NCBI GenBank assembly: GCA_028278305.1
Contig: JANQEP010000079.1
Span: 1-33,887, forward strand
Origin: Candidatus Gastranaerophilales bacterium
Lineage (GTDB): Bacteria > Cyanobacteriota > Vampirovibrionia > Gastranaerophilales > UBA9971
Direction: 5' to 3'
DNA: 33,887 nucleotides
Both the position numbers and the translations under genes were made by a program. This document shows positions 18,269 through 27,223 of the stretch, piece after piece. The notes beneath the pieces are model-generated. The model ran no database searches. It had not been told where the DNA came from and worked only from the letters and a program-made list of their open reading frames with translations. The stretch's first letter is position 1, and the number at the start of each line of letters is the position of its first letter.

Positions 18269-18283
18269 ATTATATTAGTATAT
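18269..18283. promoter_or_regulatory. Second putative bidirectional leaderless promoter
   Basis: 15-bp gap attatattagtatat between divergent ATGs; + TATATT 18271-18276 is 7 nt from ATG, - TATACT 18282-18277 is 8 nt from ATG. Confidence 0.35.
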
Positions 18284-19411
18284 ATGAAAATATTATTTGA
18301 TACAGAGATATTTGAACTCCAGATATTTGGCGGGATTTCTTTATACGTAACAAAACTGCTTGATTCGTTTTATCAGGATGGAAATATAGAGCCGATTTTG
18401 CCTCTGATTTATTCTGATAACTATTACTTAAAAGAATTTAGAAAAATTAAATCTTTAAAAATAAAAGAAGAAGACTTTTTTTTAAAAAAGCAGTTAACTA
18501 AATTTTTGTATTTTTTAAACAGGCAAAAAACAATAAAAGCATTAAATCAAAAAAAATTTGATATTTTTCATCCAACGTATTTTAACAATTATTTCCTTAA
18601 ACACCTTAAAGAAAAACCATATGTCCTTACTGTTCATGATATGACCAATGAAGCTGTTCCTGAATTTTTTGTGTTTGATAAACGGGCAAACCAGTCAATA
18701 AAAATCAAAAAAAAATTAATAGAAAATGCTGCCGGAATAATATCAATTTCAGAAAACACCAAAAAGGATATTTTAAGATTTTGTAATGTTAAAGAAGACA
18801 AAATTGACCTTATTTATCATGGTTGTCCTTTTAATAATATTGATAATCATGAAAGACCGGAAGGATTGCCGGAAAAATATATTTTGTTTATTGGCCAGAG
18901 AGCCAAATATAAAAATTTTTATAACTTTTTAGCCTCAATTTCAGAAATATTGCTTCAGGATAAAGATTTATATCTTTTAACTGTTGGAGGGAATGACTTT
19001 AACAAAAGCGAACTGGATTTTATTAAAAAATTAGATTTAAAGCATAAAATTATAAAAAAGCCTGTACAGAGTCATAGTCAGCTTATAGCTTATTACAAAC
19101 AGGCTCTTTGCTTTGTTTTTCCATCAGTTTATGAAGGTTTTGGGTTCCCGATTTTAGAATCTTTTCAGTGCGGGTGCCCTCTGGTGTGCAGCGATACCAG
19201 CTCTTTCCCGGAAGTCGCCGGGGATGGCGCCGAATATTTTGATCCTTATTATGAAAATTCAATTAAAGATGCTGTACTAAAAGTTCTAAATAATGTGAAT
19301 CATAGACAAAAACTTATTGCAAAGGGATATGAAAGGCTTAAGTTATTCAGCTGGCAACATACTGCTGAATTAACAAAAAAAACATATCGAAAGGTTCTGG
19401 AAAATGGATAA
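18284..19411 (+). CDS. Glycosyltransferase family 4
   Basis: FGGISLYVTKLLDSF...KYILFIGQRAKYKNF...PSVYEGFGFPILESFQCGCPLVCSDTSSFPEVAGDGAEYF. Confidence 0.92.
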   Translation: MKILFDTEIFELQIFGGISLYVTKLLDSFYQDGNIEPILPLIYSDNYYLKEFRKIKSLKIKEEDFFLKKQLTKFLYFLNRQKTIKALNQKKFDIFHPTYFNNYFLKHLKEKPYVLTVHDMTNEAVPEFFVFDKRANQSIKIKKKLIENAAGIISISENTKKDILRFCNVKEDKIDLIYHGCPFNNIDNHERPEGLPEKYILFIGQRAKYKNFYNFLASISEILLQDKDLYLLTVGGNDFNKSELDFIKKLDLKHKIIKKPVQSHSQLIAYYKQALCFVFPSVYEGFGFPILESFQCGCPLVCSDTSSFPEVAGDGAEYFDPYYENSIKDAVLKVLNNVNHRQKLIAKGYERLKLFSWQHTAELTKKTYRKVLENG

Positions 19412-20330
19412 AAAAAGCTTACAATTGAAACAAGTTTTTTTGCATATTGGATTGCCCAGAACAGCCACCTCTTTTTTACAAAGTAAGATTTTCCCTTTCA
19501 TAACAGGTATTTATTACTTTGGACACGCTGATTTAAAAACACAAAATACCCCCTTTATTTTGCTGGAGGAATTAAATAAACAAAATATCCTGCAAATAAA
19601 AAATGAAATATTAGATTATGCAAATACTCTGGAAGAAAAAAATATTTTATTTAGTAGTGAGCTGCTTGTCGGATTGCCTAATTATCTTCTAAATGCCAGG
19701 GCCATAAAAGAAATCTTTAGAGAACCCAAAATTATATTTGTCATAAGGAAACAGGCTGATTGGGCAGAATCCCTGTATAACTGGCATATGACTGAACATG
19801 TAAAATTTTTTTTGGATAATAACCCTGCTGATCAAAGCTGTATTTGTGGAATTAAAGAATATTGCAGACGTTTTGATTTAAGAAATTTAAACTGGCATAA
19901 AATGGCAAAGGATTATGCTGAAATTTTCGGGAAAGAAAATGTGCTTATTCTTCCTTATGAATTATTAAAAGAAGATTTAAGTGAATTTATGTCAAGGTTC
20001 TATGAATTTACGGGATTTACGCCTTATCATCCTGAAAATATTGAATTAATAAATCCATCCGCTTCTTTAACTTCTGTTAAGTATAGTCCGTGTTTATCAC
20101 GATATAATGATTTAATTAAAGATATTCCGGACGGTTTTTTAAAGAAATTTATTCAAAAAAATGACAGGGGGTTAAAAAATATCTTGTCTAAATACACAAG
20201 AGACTTTGATATATCAGGAGAAAAACTCACTCTGGAAGAGAAAAATAACATAATGAGCTACCACAAAGATTCAAATAAAAAGATATCCGATCTGGCGGGA
20301 ATAGACCTGAAGCAATATGGATATTACTAA
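19404..20330 (+). CDS. Sulfotransferase family protein (copy 1)
   Basis: VFLHIGLPRTATSFLQSKIFPFI (PAPS 5'-phosphosulfate-binding-like), IIFVIRKQADWAESLYNWHM (3'-phosphate-binding-like). Confidence 0.82.
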   Translation: MDKKSLQLKQVFLHIGLPRTATSFLQSKIFPFITGIYYFGHADLKTQNTPFILLEELNKQNILQIKNEILDYANTLEEKNILFSSELLVGLPNYLLNARAIKEIFREPKIIFVIRKQADWAESLYNWHMTEHVKFFLDNNPADQSCICGIKEYCRRFDLRNLNWHKMAKDYAEIFGKENVLILPYELLKEDLSEFMSRFYEFTGFTPYHPENIELINPSASLTSVKYSPCLSRYNDLIKDIPDGFLKKFIQKNDRGLKNILSKYTRDFDISGEKLTLEEKNNIMSYHKDSNKKISDLAGIDLKQYGYY

Positions 20331-20339
20331 GAGGAAAAA

Positions 20340-21302
20340 ATTATAAAAAATACTTTTATACATATTGGTCTTCATAAAACTGCCACATCCTTCCTGCAAA
20401 CAAGGGTTTTCCCATATATACCTGAAGTTTATTTTGCCGGGATTTCAACTGCGGAAATACAAAAAAGGCCCTTTAATTTCTTTTATGATATAAACCGGAA
20501 GAAAACACTCTCCAAAGAAAAAATCACAGTCTTAAAGAATGAAATTAATGATTTTATCGATAATTTGAATGAAAACAAATTTTTATTCAGTCATGAGGGT
20601 CTTAGTGGCGGGTATCTTCAAAATTATTCCAATACTTATCAAAACGCCTTATTAATAAAAGAACTATTTAATAATCCCAAAATTATATTTGTCATAAGGA
20701 AACAGGCTGATTGGGCAGAATCCCAGTATAGCCAGCATATGACAAGAAATAACCTTTATTCCATCAACGATTACGGCGGGCCTAAAGAAATAATGGGAAT
20801 AAATGATTATTTTGGATATAAAAACGGCTGCTTTAAAGAGGGGAAATACCTGAATATAAAAGACCTAAACTGGTATAATACGGCAAGAAATTATATTGAA
20901 ATTTTCGGGAAAGAAAATGTCCTTGTCTTGCCGTATGAATTATTAAAAGAAGATTTAAACAAATTTTTGAGCAGATTTTATGATTTTACCGAGTTTGAGC
21001 CATATTACCCGGAAAAGACAGATTATATTAATAAAAAACCTGATACTACAATAATAAAATATTGTCCTTTACTAATTGGATATAGTAATTTAATTGATGA
21101 ACTGCCAGAGTCAGCAAATGTTTTTATTAAAAAAAATGACAGGGGACTTAAAAAATTACTGGCAAAATACGTTAAAGAATTTGATATTTCTAATGAAAGA
21201 TTTAGCGAACAGCAGAAAAAAATAATTATGGATACACATCAGGAATCAAACAAGGAATTATCACAGCTTATTGGCATCGAGTTAAACAAATACGGGTATT
21301 AA
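20340..21302 (+). CDS. Sulfotransferase family protein (copy 2), extended to a putative ATT start; supplied ORF begins at internal TTG 20565
   Basis: Same-frame upstream sequence encodes IIKNTFIHIGLHKTATSFLQTRVFPYIPEVYFAG...; SD-like AGAGG at 20330-20334; no ATG/GTG/TTG upstream of 20565 after the TAA at 20328. Confidence 0.72.
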   Translation: MIKNTFIHIGLHKTATSFLQTRVFPYIPEVYFAGISTAEIQKRPFNFFYDINRKKTLSKEKITVLKNEINDFIDNLNENKFLFSHEGLSGGYLQNYSNTYQNALLIKELFNNPKIIFVIRKQADWAESQYSQHMTRNNLYSINDYGGPKEIMGINDYFGYKNGCFKEGKYLNIKDLNWYNTARNYIEIFGKENVLVLPYELLKEDLNKFLSRFYDFTEFEPYYPEKTDYINKKPDTTIIKYCPLLIGYSNLIDELPESANVFIKKNDRGLKKLLAKYVKEFDISNERFSEQQKKIIMDTHQESNKELSQLIGIELNKYGY

Positions 21303-21304
21303 AA

Positions 21305-21934
21305 ATGATTAAATTAATAAAAAGAATAAAGAGAAGGCATAAAGAAAAAAAGCTGCGGAAACAGGAGCAGAAAAATTTTTTAAATAAAATTCAGGCATAT
21401 AAAAAGTTCACTCCGCTAAAACTTCACCTCGGTTGCGGAAGCAGACTTTTAGAGGGTTGGGTTAATATTGACCAGTACGTAAATGATACTGATAATTTTT
21501 TAACCCTGAACTATAATCTGGCAAACAAACTCCCATTTGATGATAATTCAGTCGATTTTGTATTTCATGAACATTTATTAGAACATCTAAGTGGGGAGGA
21601 GGGACTTAATTTATTAAAAGATGCTTACCGGGTCTTAAAACCGGGGGGATGTATGAGATTAAACTGCCCTGACCTTGATATTGAAATTGACCTTTATATA
21701 AAAAACGATGAGGCCTGGAAGAAAAATTTAAACCGTTGCCAGAGGCTTAATTATTCTTTTTTAGGCATGGGGCATAAATATATGTATAATAGGGAAGATG
21801 TGCAGAGAGTGTTAATAGAGGCTGGCTTTGCAAAACAAAATATTCATGAACTGGAATTCAATATTAGCAGGTGTGTAGAGCTAAAAAACCTGGAAACAAG
21901 ACCAAATTCGCTTTATTTTGAGGCTGTTAAATAA
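21305..21934 (+). CDS. Class I SAM-dependent methyltransferase
   Basis: LKLHLGCGSRLLEGWVNIDQY...LPFDDNSVDFVFHEHLLEHLSGEEGLNLLKDAYRVLKPGG. Confidence 0.88.
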   Translation: MIKLIKRIKRRHKEKKLRKQEQKNFLNKIQAYKKFTPLKLHLGCGSRLLEGWVNIDQYVNDTDNFLTLNYNLANKLPFDDNSVDFVFHEHLLEHLSGEEGLNLLKDAYRVLKPGGCMRLNCPDLDIEIDLYIKNDEAWKKNLNRCQRLNYSFLGMGHKYMYNREDVQRVLIEAGFAKQNIHELEFNISRCVELKNLETRPNSLYFEAVK

Positions 21935-21939
21935 AAAAA

Positions 21940-23010
21940 TTATATAAAGTTAACGTGCTTAACAGTCGGATGTTTTAGCTCCCATAAACTCCTGTTAATA
22001 GCGTCTAAACGACAGGTATGTATGCATTTTTCCTTACAGTTTAGTTCCTGCCTTGCAAATTCAAGTACTTTTTTTCTTAATTCCCCGTTTAAAATATCCG
22101 TGACCGTATTATCATAAATGTTCCCAAAGTAAAAAGTATCTTCTTCCATATGTGAAATGCAGCTATATACATCACCACTGGCAGTTAAAACTGCAAATAA
22201 AGGCAAACCATAACAATGAGCATATACACGCTTTTCTTCTGTCTGCTTAATAAATGTATCCCACCTTACAACAATGGAAGTTTCTTTGGTAGCATAACTC
22301 TCAGCCTGTTTTAAATATTCAGAATACTCTTCAAAGTTATAATTATCAGGCAAATTGTATCCAAGATGGTCAGGGTGTTTGTAAAAAGGCTTAACAACAA
22401 AATAGTTTAACCCAAGATCAACGCATAACTTTGCCAGCTCAGGAATACTTTTCATGTTTTCCGGTATTGCAACTAACTGAAGGCCAAAATCTACACCCAG
22501 ATTATGTTTATTTTTAAAATCCACCGCATATTGAATATTTTTGACAACCTTATCAAAGTCGTCTGCGCAATGAATATTTTTATATGTATCCCTATTCCCG
22601 CCATTAAAAGAAAATCTTATAAATGTAAGCTTATCCAGAATCTTTTCGCTCATTTTAGGATTAAGCAAAACACCGTTAGTAAAAACACCACTGTCAATAT
22701 TGGACTCGTAAGCTGCTACTGTAAATTTTTCAAAATCTTTATGTAACAGGGGTTCTCCTGAACCTGCAAAAAGCATTGCTTTTGTCCCGTTGGCCCCGAA
22801 TTCTTTGATAGCCTGTATTGTCTTTTCTGTCTCTAATTTCAGGGATTTGTACTCCATATAATCATAGCCGCAAAACCAACACCTGTGATTGCAGTTACCA
22901 ACAGGTGATATTTCAACATAAATCGGATTAACCGGTTGTTTAATCAGGATTTTATAAGTTTCTTCAAAGTGATAAAATAATTTATGCCCATCAAGACTAT
23001 ATTTAGACAT
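21940..23010 (-). CDS. Radical SAM protein with SPASM-like C-terminal cysteines
   Basis: CNHRCWFC (CxxxCxxC), LFAGSGEPLLHKDFEKF, C-terminal CKEKCIHTC; paralogue of 29694-30770. Confidence 0.88.
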   Translation of the reverse strand: MSKYSLDGHKLFYHFEETYKILIKQPVNPIYVEISPVGNCNHRCWFCGYDYMEYKSLKLETEKTIQAIKEFGANGTKAMLFAGSGEPLLHKDFEKFTVAAYESNIDSGVFTNGVLLNPKMSEKILDKLTFIRFSFNGGNRDTYKNIHCADDFDKVVKNIQYAVDFKNKHNLGVDFGLQLVAIPENMKSIPELAKLCVDLGLNYFVVKPFYKHPDHLGYNLPDNYNFEEYSEYLKQAESYATKETSIVVRWDTFIKQTEEKRVYAHCYGLPLFAVLTASGDVYSCISHMEEDTFYFGNIYDNTVTDILNGELRKKVLEFARQELNCKEKCIHTCRLDAINRSLWELKHPTVKHVNFI

Positions 23011-23749
23011 TTACAACTCTTTTTTCTTCGGTATTAATCAGATAGCCTGTTTTTTCTATATCTGAATAAAACATTTTAACTGTATCTATTGATAATTGTT
23101 CTAAATCATAACCAATCAGGTTTGTTTTTGCCAGCAGGTTATCAGTAACCGTAATTATATGACAGCCAGCTTTTTCTGCCTCAACTATATTATGAACTTC
23201 TCTAACACTGGCCCAGAGTAATTCAATATTTTGTTTTGATTTGATAATTTCCAGGGATTCTTTAACGTCAGAAACGTAATTCCTGCCTGTATCAGCTATC
23301 CTACCCACAAATAACGATATTATTGCCGGCGTGTGCTCAGAAATAGCATCAAATGCTTCCTGGACCTGTTGTAGCGTTAAAACTGCTGTTACGTTAATTT
23401 TCACTCCCCTGGCAGAAAGATTCCTGATTACTTCTGCATATGATTCACCTTTTGTGCTGATTATAGGGATTTTAACGTAAATATTCTCCCCAAGATTTGA
23501 TAACCATAATGCTTCCTGTTCCATTTTTTTCGGTTCATCAGATGTAACCTCAAATGAAAATGGCAGGTCTTTTATTTTATTGGCAATTTTTTTTGCAAAA
23601 GTTTCATAACATGCTACTCCGGCTTTTTTCATCAAGGTCGGATTGGTCGTAAAGCCTTTTATAAAACCTTCGTTATAAAGTTTTATAATCTGTTCATAGT
23701 CAGCGCCATCCGCAAATATTTTAGTTTTAAACTCATTTAAATTCTTCAT
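23003..23749 (-). CDS. Transaldolase / fructose-6-phosphate aldolase family protein
   Basis: IFADGADYEQIIKLYNEGFIKGFTTNPTLMKKAG, ENIYVKIPIISTKGE (Schiff-base Lys), KINVTAVLTLQQ, SLFVGRIADTG. Confidence 0.88.
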   Translation of the reverse strand: MKNLNEFKTKIFADGADYEQIIKLYNEGFIKGFTTNPTLMKKAGVACYETFAKKIANKIKDLPFSFEVTSDEPKKMEQEALWLSNLGENIYVKIPIISTKGESYAEVIRNLSARGVKINVTAVLTLQQVQEAFDAISEHTPAIISLFVGRIADTGRNYVSDVKESLEIIKSKQNIELLWASVREVHNIVEAEKAGCHIITVTDNLLAKTNLIGYDLEQLSIDTVKMFYSDIEKTGYLINTEEKRVVNV

Positions 23750-24312
23750 TTGTTTTCCAGCTTCCCTATTAAGTTAACGGCTTCTTCCAGGTTCTCTGTA
23801 TTAAAGTCGGCATTTAAAGGATTCTTTCTTTTATTACCAGACTCAGGATAATTTATCAATATTGTTTTAAGACCGGATTTTTTACCGCATAAAATATCTG
23901 TATCCTGGTCACCTATAAGCCATGAGTCTTGAAGGTTTATATTATATTTTTTTTCTGCCTGCTTTATAAAGAAATTATTGGGTTTGCGGCATTCACAAGG
24001 GTCTTTGGCAGGATGGTGGTAACAATAAAAATAGTCAGTAAATTTTACATTAGCCTTTTGCATTAAAGCTTCAAATTTATCTTTAATTTTCGTAATATTT
24101 TCCATTGTTGCTTTTCCAAGAACAGAATCCGGCTGGTTTGATATTAAAAAAAAGTCAAAGCCCATTTCTTGCAATTTTTGCAGGCATTTTATCGTGTAAG
24201 AAAAAAGGGTAAAGTCCTCAGGGACATGTGGAGCTTCAAAATTATTGGTTTCAGTATTTAAAACAAGAGGATTTAATACGCCGTCCCTATCAAAGAAAAT
24301 TGCCCGGTTCAT
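23746..24312 (-). CDS. gmhB: D-glycero-manno-heptose 1,7-bisphosphate 7-phosphatase family (HAD)
   Basis: MNRAIFFDRDGVLNPLV, CYHHPAKDPCECRKPN (Zn-binding loop), SWLIGDQDTDILCGKKSGLKTILI; start ATGA-overlapped with gmhA stop. Confidence 0.82.
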   Translation of the reverse strand: MNRAIFFDRDGVLNPLVLNTETNNFEAPHVPEDFTLFSYTIKCLQKLQEMGFDFFLISNQPDSVLGKATMENITKIKDKFEALMQKANVKFTDYFYCYHHPAKDPCECRKPNNFFIKQAEKKYNINLQDSWLIGDQDTDILCGKKSGLKTILINYPESGNKRKNPLNADFNTENLEEAVNLIGKLENK

Positions 24313-24911
24313 CTTGTAACGACCTCTTCCCATTTTGTTTTACAGGCTTTTAATTCAGGGTGGGAAACCAGTAAATGCCATACTACAGCCTGAAAAGACT
24401 CGGTTAACGGGGTAATTGTATCATCAGAAATATAAGGAATCTTAATGCAGGCATCAGCGACTTCTGCTGTATAGCCCCCCTTATACCCCACTATACCGAC
24501 TGATTTTGTATTTCGGCTTTTGGCAAACTCCAGTGCTTTTATAATATTGACACTTATATTATTTTCCTTATCACCGCCACCAACAGAAAAAACTAATACG
24601 CAATCCTTTTCATTAAGGTTGCTTGTTTCTAAATATGATTTAAATACACCATCCCAGCCTTCATCATTTATTCTCGCAGAAAGTTCCGAGACATTGTCAG
24701 TCGGGGCATAAGTCTCAATACCGTTAATTTTCCTGAAGTCATTAACTGCATGAGACGCGTTAGCAGCGCTTCCTCCAACTCCAAGAATAAAAAGCCTTCC
24801 CTTTGTGTTTTTTAATTCTTTTAAAATCCTTACAGCTTTTTCTATTTCATTTATATTCAGCTGGTTTACAACTTTTATAACTCCATCTAAATAAAAATCA
24901 ATAAATTCCAC
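24309..24911 (-). CDS. gmhA: Phosphoheptose isomerase-like (SIS domain); start refined to GTG 24911
   Basis: GRLFILGVGGSAANASHAVNDFRKI, LVFSVGGGDKENNIS; GGAGG SD lies over the supplied TTG start. Confidence 0.75.
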   Translation of the reverse strand: MEFIDFYLDGVIKVVNQLNINEIEKAVRILKELKNTKGRLFILGVGGSAANASHAVNDFRKINGIETYAPTDNVSELSARINDEGWDGVFKSYLETSNLNEKDCVLVFSVGGGDKENNISVNIIKALEFAKSRNTKSVGIVGYKGGYTAEVADACIKIPYISDDTITPLTESFQAVVWHLLVSHPELKACKTKWEEVVTR

Positions 24912-24985
24912 TTTAACCTCCAATGTTTGAAATCCTTTAAATTTTATGCTAAAAAAGTCGAAAGAACAAGGATTTTGTCTGATAT

Positions 24986-26188
24986 ATGAAAAAATTTTTA
25001 AGAAATTTATCTCATAAAAAAAATTTAATAATAAGAAAAATAAAAAATCAGAATAAAAGTGAGATAGTGCTTATATCAGATGTATTCCATCCCAGGGTAG
25101 TGAAAATTGCTTATGCTTTAAGAAAAAAAAATTACAGGGTCATCCTTTTATGCAAGAATACACCAAATAATGAGGGCGTAAAAAAATTAATAAATTATTT
25201 TGACGAGGTTAATTATTACAATACTCCTCAAGAAGCATTAGTATTAGCGATAAAATATAAGCCGCTGGTTTATCACATTTTTTCCTGTTATACGTATGAC
25301 ACGCCTGAGTTTTTAATAAAAAGCAACATTGGCAAAATAGTTTTTGATAATTATGACGGGTTGCAAGGCTTTATAAAGTCCGAGACGATTAAAAGCAATG
25401 ACTGGATGCGAGGACAGGAAGTTAAAGAGCAATTTTGCCTTGAAAATGCTGACGGGTTATGTTGTAGAAGTCTGGAAACCCAGTATCAAAAAAGGAAATT
25501 TGGATATAAGTATAAAGGCGAAAGAATATTATTTTTGGACTATTGCTGGAATAATTCTACGCAGGGAAATAAAGCATCTGAGCTGACGAATCTTGAAGAA
25601 ATGCACATTGTGTACATTGGGGGAATGGCAGTAGAAAAAGAACAACCTGATTCTCCTTTGTCTTACCATTTATGGCTTGCGGAGGCGCTTGCTTCCCAAA
25701 AAATTCATTACCATATTTATCCTTCGTATAATTTAAGTGAAAAAGGCTTTAACGATAAATTCAGTGATTATATTGAACTGGAAAAGAAAACCCCTTATTT
25801 TCATCTGCATAAAAAACGTGATTATATTGAACTGCTTAATAAAATAACGCAATATAGTTACGGAATTATAATTTCCAGCAGGAAAGTCCACCCGATTGAA
25901 GGTGCAGGCCACACTATAGAAAAACATGATTATGCCATGGGTAATAAATTTTTTGATTACATAGATGCTGAACTCCCAATAATAATATCCAGCGGAAAAT
26001 TTATTAACTGGCTTTTTAAGCGTCAGGGAGTTTCTGTTAACATTACAGAAGAATCATTAACCAATAAACTTGACCCTTTAAAAGAAAAATTACCGGAACT
26101 TGCTGAAAATATCAGAGAATGTAAAAAATATTTTTGTATAACAGAAAACATACCGAGATTAATCAAATTTTATGAGGCAATTCAATGA
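24986..26188 (+). CDS. Hypothetical, possible GT-B fold glycosyltransferase
   Basis: EIVLISDVFHPRVVKIAYALRKKNYRVILLCKN resembles a GT4-like N-terminal Rossmann fold; position in glycan locus. Confidence 0.5.
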   Translation: MKKFLRNLSHKKNLIIRKIKNQNKSEIVLISDVFHPRVVKIAYALRKKNYRVILLCKNTPNNEGVKKLINYFDEVNYYNTPQEALVLAIKYKPLVYHIFSCYTYDTPEFLIKSNIGKIVFDNYDGLQGFIKSETIKSNDWMRGQEVKEQFCLENADGLCCRSLETQYQKRKFGYKYKGERILFLDYCWNNSTQGNKASELTNLEEMHIVYIGGMAVEKEQPDSPLSYHLWLAEALASQKIHYHIYPSYNLSEKGFNDKFSDYIELEKKTPYFHLHKKRDYIELLNKITQYSYGIIISSRKVHPIEGAGHTIEKHDYAMGNKFFDYIDAELPIIISSGKFINWLFKRQGVSVNITEESLTNKLDPLKEKLPELAENIRECKKYFCITENIPRLIKFYEAIQ

Positions 26189-27222
26189 GTATAAATACAT
26201 TGAACCTTGATAGTTGCTTTGAAGAATATATTAAATTATATGAACAATTTAAAATGAAAGATGTATACTATGACCCTTATTACCTAAAAGCAGTGCAAAA
26301 TGCGGAAAATTCCCTTATAGAAATATTTATTTATGAAGAAAATGGTGTAAAATGCTTAGTCCCCTATGTAAAAAGAAGAATAAACGATTTATCAATATTC
26401 AAGAATATAAAAGAAGAATTTTGGGATATATCAACCCCGCATGAGTACTCTGGAATAATTACAAACTCTCCTGATGCCAATAACTTTTATTCCTGTTTGG
26501 GAGAGTATTGTCAAAATAATAATATAATTTTTGAGTTTTCCAGATTTAACCCTTTTTTAAAAAATGAGAAATTTATAGAAAACTCTGGCTATAATTTAAT
26601 CAAATGCGCAGATAACATATATATTGGTCTAACAGATAACTTTGAAGATATTTATAAGTCTTTTCACAGGTCTGTCAGAAAAAATATTAAGCGAGCTGTT
26701 AATTCCAACCTGAAATTTCTTGAAGCAGAACCAACTGATGAAAACATAAAAATCTTTATTGAAATATATTCTGAATCAATGGACAGGCTTTGTGCTAAAA
26801 AATATTTTTATTTTAATAATGAATATTTTCAAAAATTATTAAAAGAATGCAGTCAAGCCAGGTTATTTTTTATTAAAGATAAAAATGAAATTATTGCAGC
26901 GTCAATACTTCTTCACCATGAAAACAGGGCACATCATCATTTAACCGGTTATAAAACAATTGCGCTTGATAAAAGACCTAATGATTTTATGATATATTCA
27001 CTAATACAATGGTGCCAGAACAGTAATATAGAAAAGCTTCATCTGGGGGGCGGGTCAGAACCAATAAGAGCGTTCAAAAGCAAGTTTTCACAGATGAAGA
27101 TTCCTTATTATATAGGCTATAAAATACATAATAAAGAAATCTATGACTATCTGTGTTCCGTCTGGAAAAACCATAATCCTGACAGGCAAGATATAACTTA
27201 TTACCCTCCCTATAGGTACTAA
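26185..27222 (+). CDS. FemAB-like / GNAT-fold acyl- or aminoacyltransferase
   Basis: SFHRSVRKNIKRAVNSNLKFLEAEP...IAASILLHHENRAHHHLTGYKTIALDKRPNDFMIYSLIQWCQNSNIEKLHLGGG. Confidence 0.75.
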   Translation: MSINTLNLDSCFEEYIKLYEQFKMKDVYYDPYYLKAVQNAENSLIEIFIYEENGVKCLVPYVKRRINDLSIFKNIKEEFWDISTPHEYSGIITNSPDANNFYSCLGEYCQNNNIIFEFSRFNPFLKNEKFIENSGYNLIKCADNIYIGLTDNFEDIYKSFHRSVRKNIKRAVNSNLKFLEAEPTDENIKIFIEIYSESMDRLCAKKYFYFNNEYFQKLLKECSQARLFFIKDKNEIIAASILLHHENRAHHHLTGYKTIALDKRPNDFMIYSLIQWCQNSNIEKLHLGGGSEPIRAFKSKFSQMKIPYYIGYKIHNKEIYDYLCSVWKNHNPDRQDITYYPPYRY

Positions 27223-27223
27223 A

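Noticed and set aside
18705-18716. A9 tract in the GT4 gene, and A8/T8 runs near starts of several genes (e.g. 9011-9018, 12033-12040) as phase-variation tracts
   Set aside because: Runs of 8-9 A/T are expected in such AT-rich lysine-rich coding sequence; no out-of-frame allele or enrichment can be shown from one sequence
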